Of a stretch of 5,262 nt of DNA, positions 5,232 through 5,262 are shown in pieces. The notes below the pieces were generated by a model. The model ran no database searches. It was not told the origin of the DNA and saw only the letters and a list, made by a program, of their open reading frames with translations. Origin of the DNA: Prevotellaceae bacterium (GTDB lineage: Bacteria; Bacteroidota; Bacteroidia; Bacteroidales; UBA932). The stretch covers positions 1-5,262 of the forward strand of contig JAITAP010000100.1 in NCBI GenBank assembly GCA_031284065.1, read 5' to 3'. Positions within the stretch are counted from its first letter, which is position 1. The number at the start of each line of letters is the position of its first letter. The position numbers were made by a program, and so were the translations under genes.

Positions 5232-5262
5232 GCGGAATGTGCATTTTTTTTATCGATTCCGC
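5232..5262. repeat. 7-bp inverted repeat at the right edge
   Basis: GCGGAAT (5232-5238) is inverted as ATTCCGC (5256-5262) around a 17-nt A/T-rich spacer, upstream of the ATPase promoter. It may extend past the window edge. No T-run follows on the minus side, so termination on that strand is not supported; the plus side is cut off. It could be an operator or the end of an upstream gene's terminator. Confidence 0.35.

Noticed and set aside
1..5262. CRISPR array, rRNA gene or complete insertion sequence
   Set aside because: No repeat-spacer pattern, no rRNA sequence and no transposase with terminal repeats is present; the only repeats are the short ones listed.

Overview
The window looks like a Bacteroidetes (Bacteroidota) chromosome. 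Three points support this. Bacteroidetes-type -7 boxes (TAnnTTTG) lie upstream of the tRNA, of a candidate small RNA and of the right-hand operon. Shine-Dalgarno sites are scarce. One gene encodes a helical-repeat protein with an N-terminus that I recognise only from Bacteroidetes proteins. I cannot place it below phylum with confidence.

Layout, left to right. At 1-119 (minus) is the first ~40 codons of a gene running off the left edge, probably the arm-binding N-terminus of a tyrosine recombinase. Its upstream region (about 113-189) is dense with short phased repeats and a perfect 12-bp inverted repeat. At 262-334 (minus) is a complete tRNA-Lys(CUU) with its own -7 box and a strong intrinsic terminator (194-226). 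A tRNA whose 3' end faces an adjacent integrase gene is the usual look of one end of an integrated element. The stretch 335-545 has no gene I can support. At about 559-688 (plus) is an unassigned transcription unit with a -7 box, a hairpin at the predicted 5' end, an internal fold, and an excellent terminator with a GAAA tetraloop. I read it as a candidate small non-coding RNA.

From 5181 down to 698 four genes all run on the minus strand with short gaps (5, 66 and 12 nt) and probably form one operon from a promoter at 5204-5211. In order of transcription they are: an archaeal-type (STAND/MNS clade) ATPase fused to a PD-(D/E)xK nuclease-like DUF234 domain; a 523-aa alpha-helical TPR-like protein of unknown function; ribonuclease HI (rnhA); and an RlmI/COG1092-like SAM-dependent methyltransferase. 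The last three use non-ATG starts (GTG, TTG, GTG). The ATPase has the architecture of accessory or defence-type genes. The other three look like ordinary chromosomal genes: RNase HI removes RNA from RNA:DNA hybrids and the methyltransferase probably modifies RNA. No functional link between the ATPase and the rest is shown beyond co-orientation and tight spacing.

The items most worth following up are the candidate small RNA, the repeat-rich tRNA/integrase junction, and the ATPase-nuclease/helical-repeat pair.
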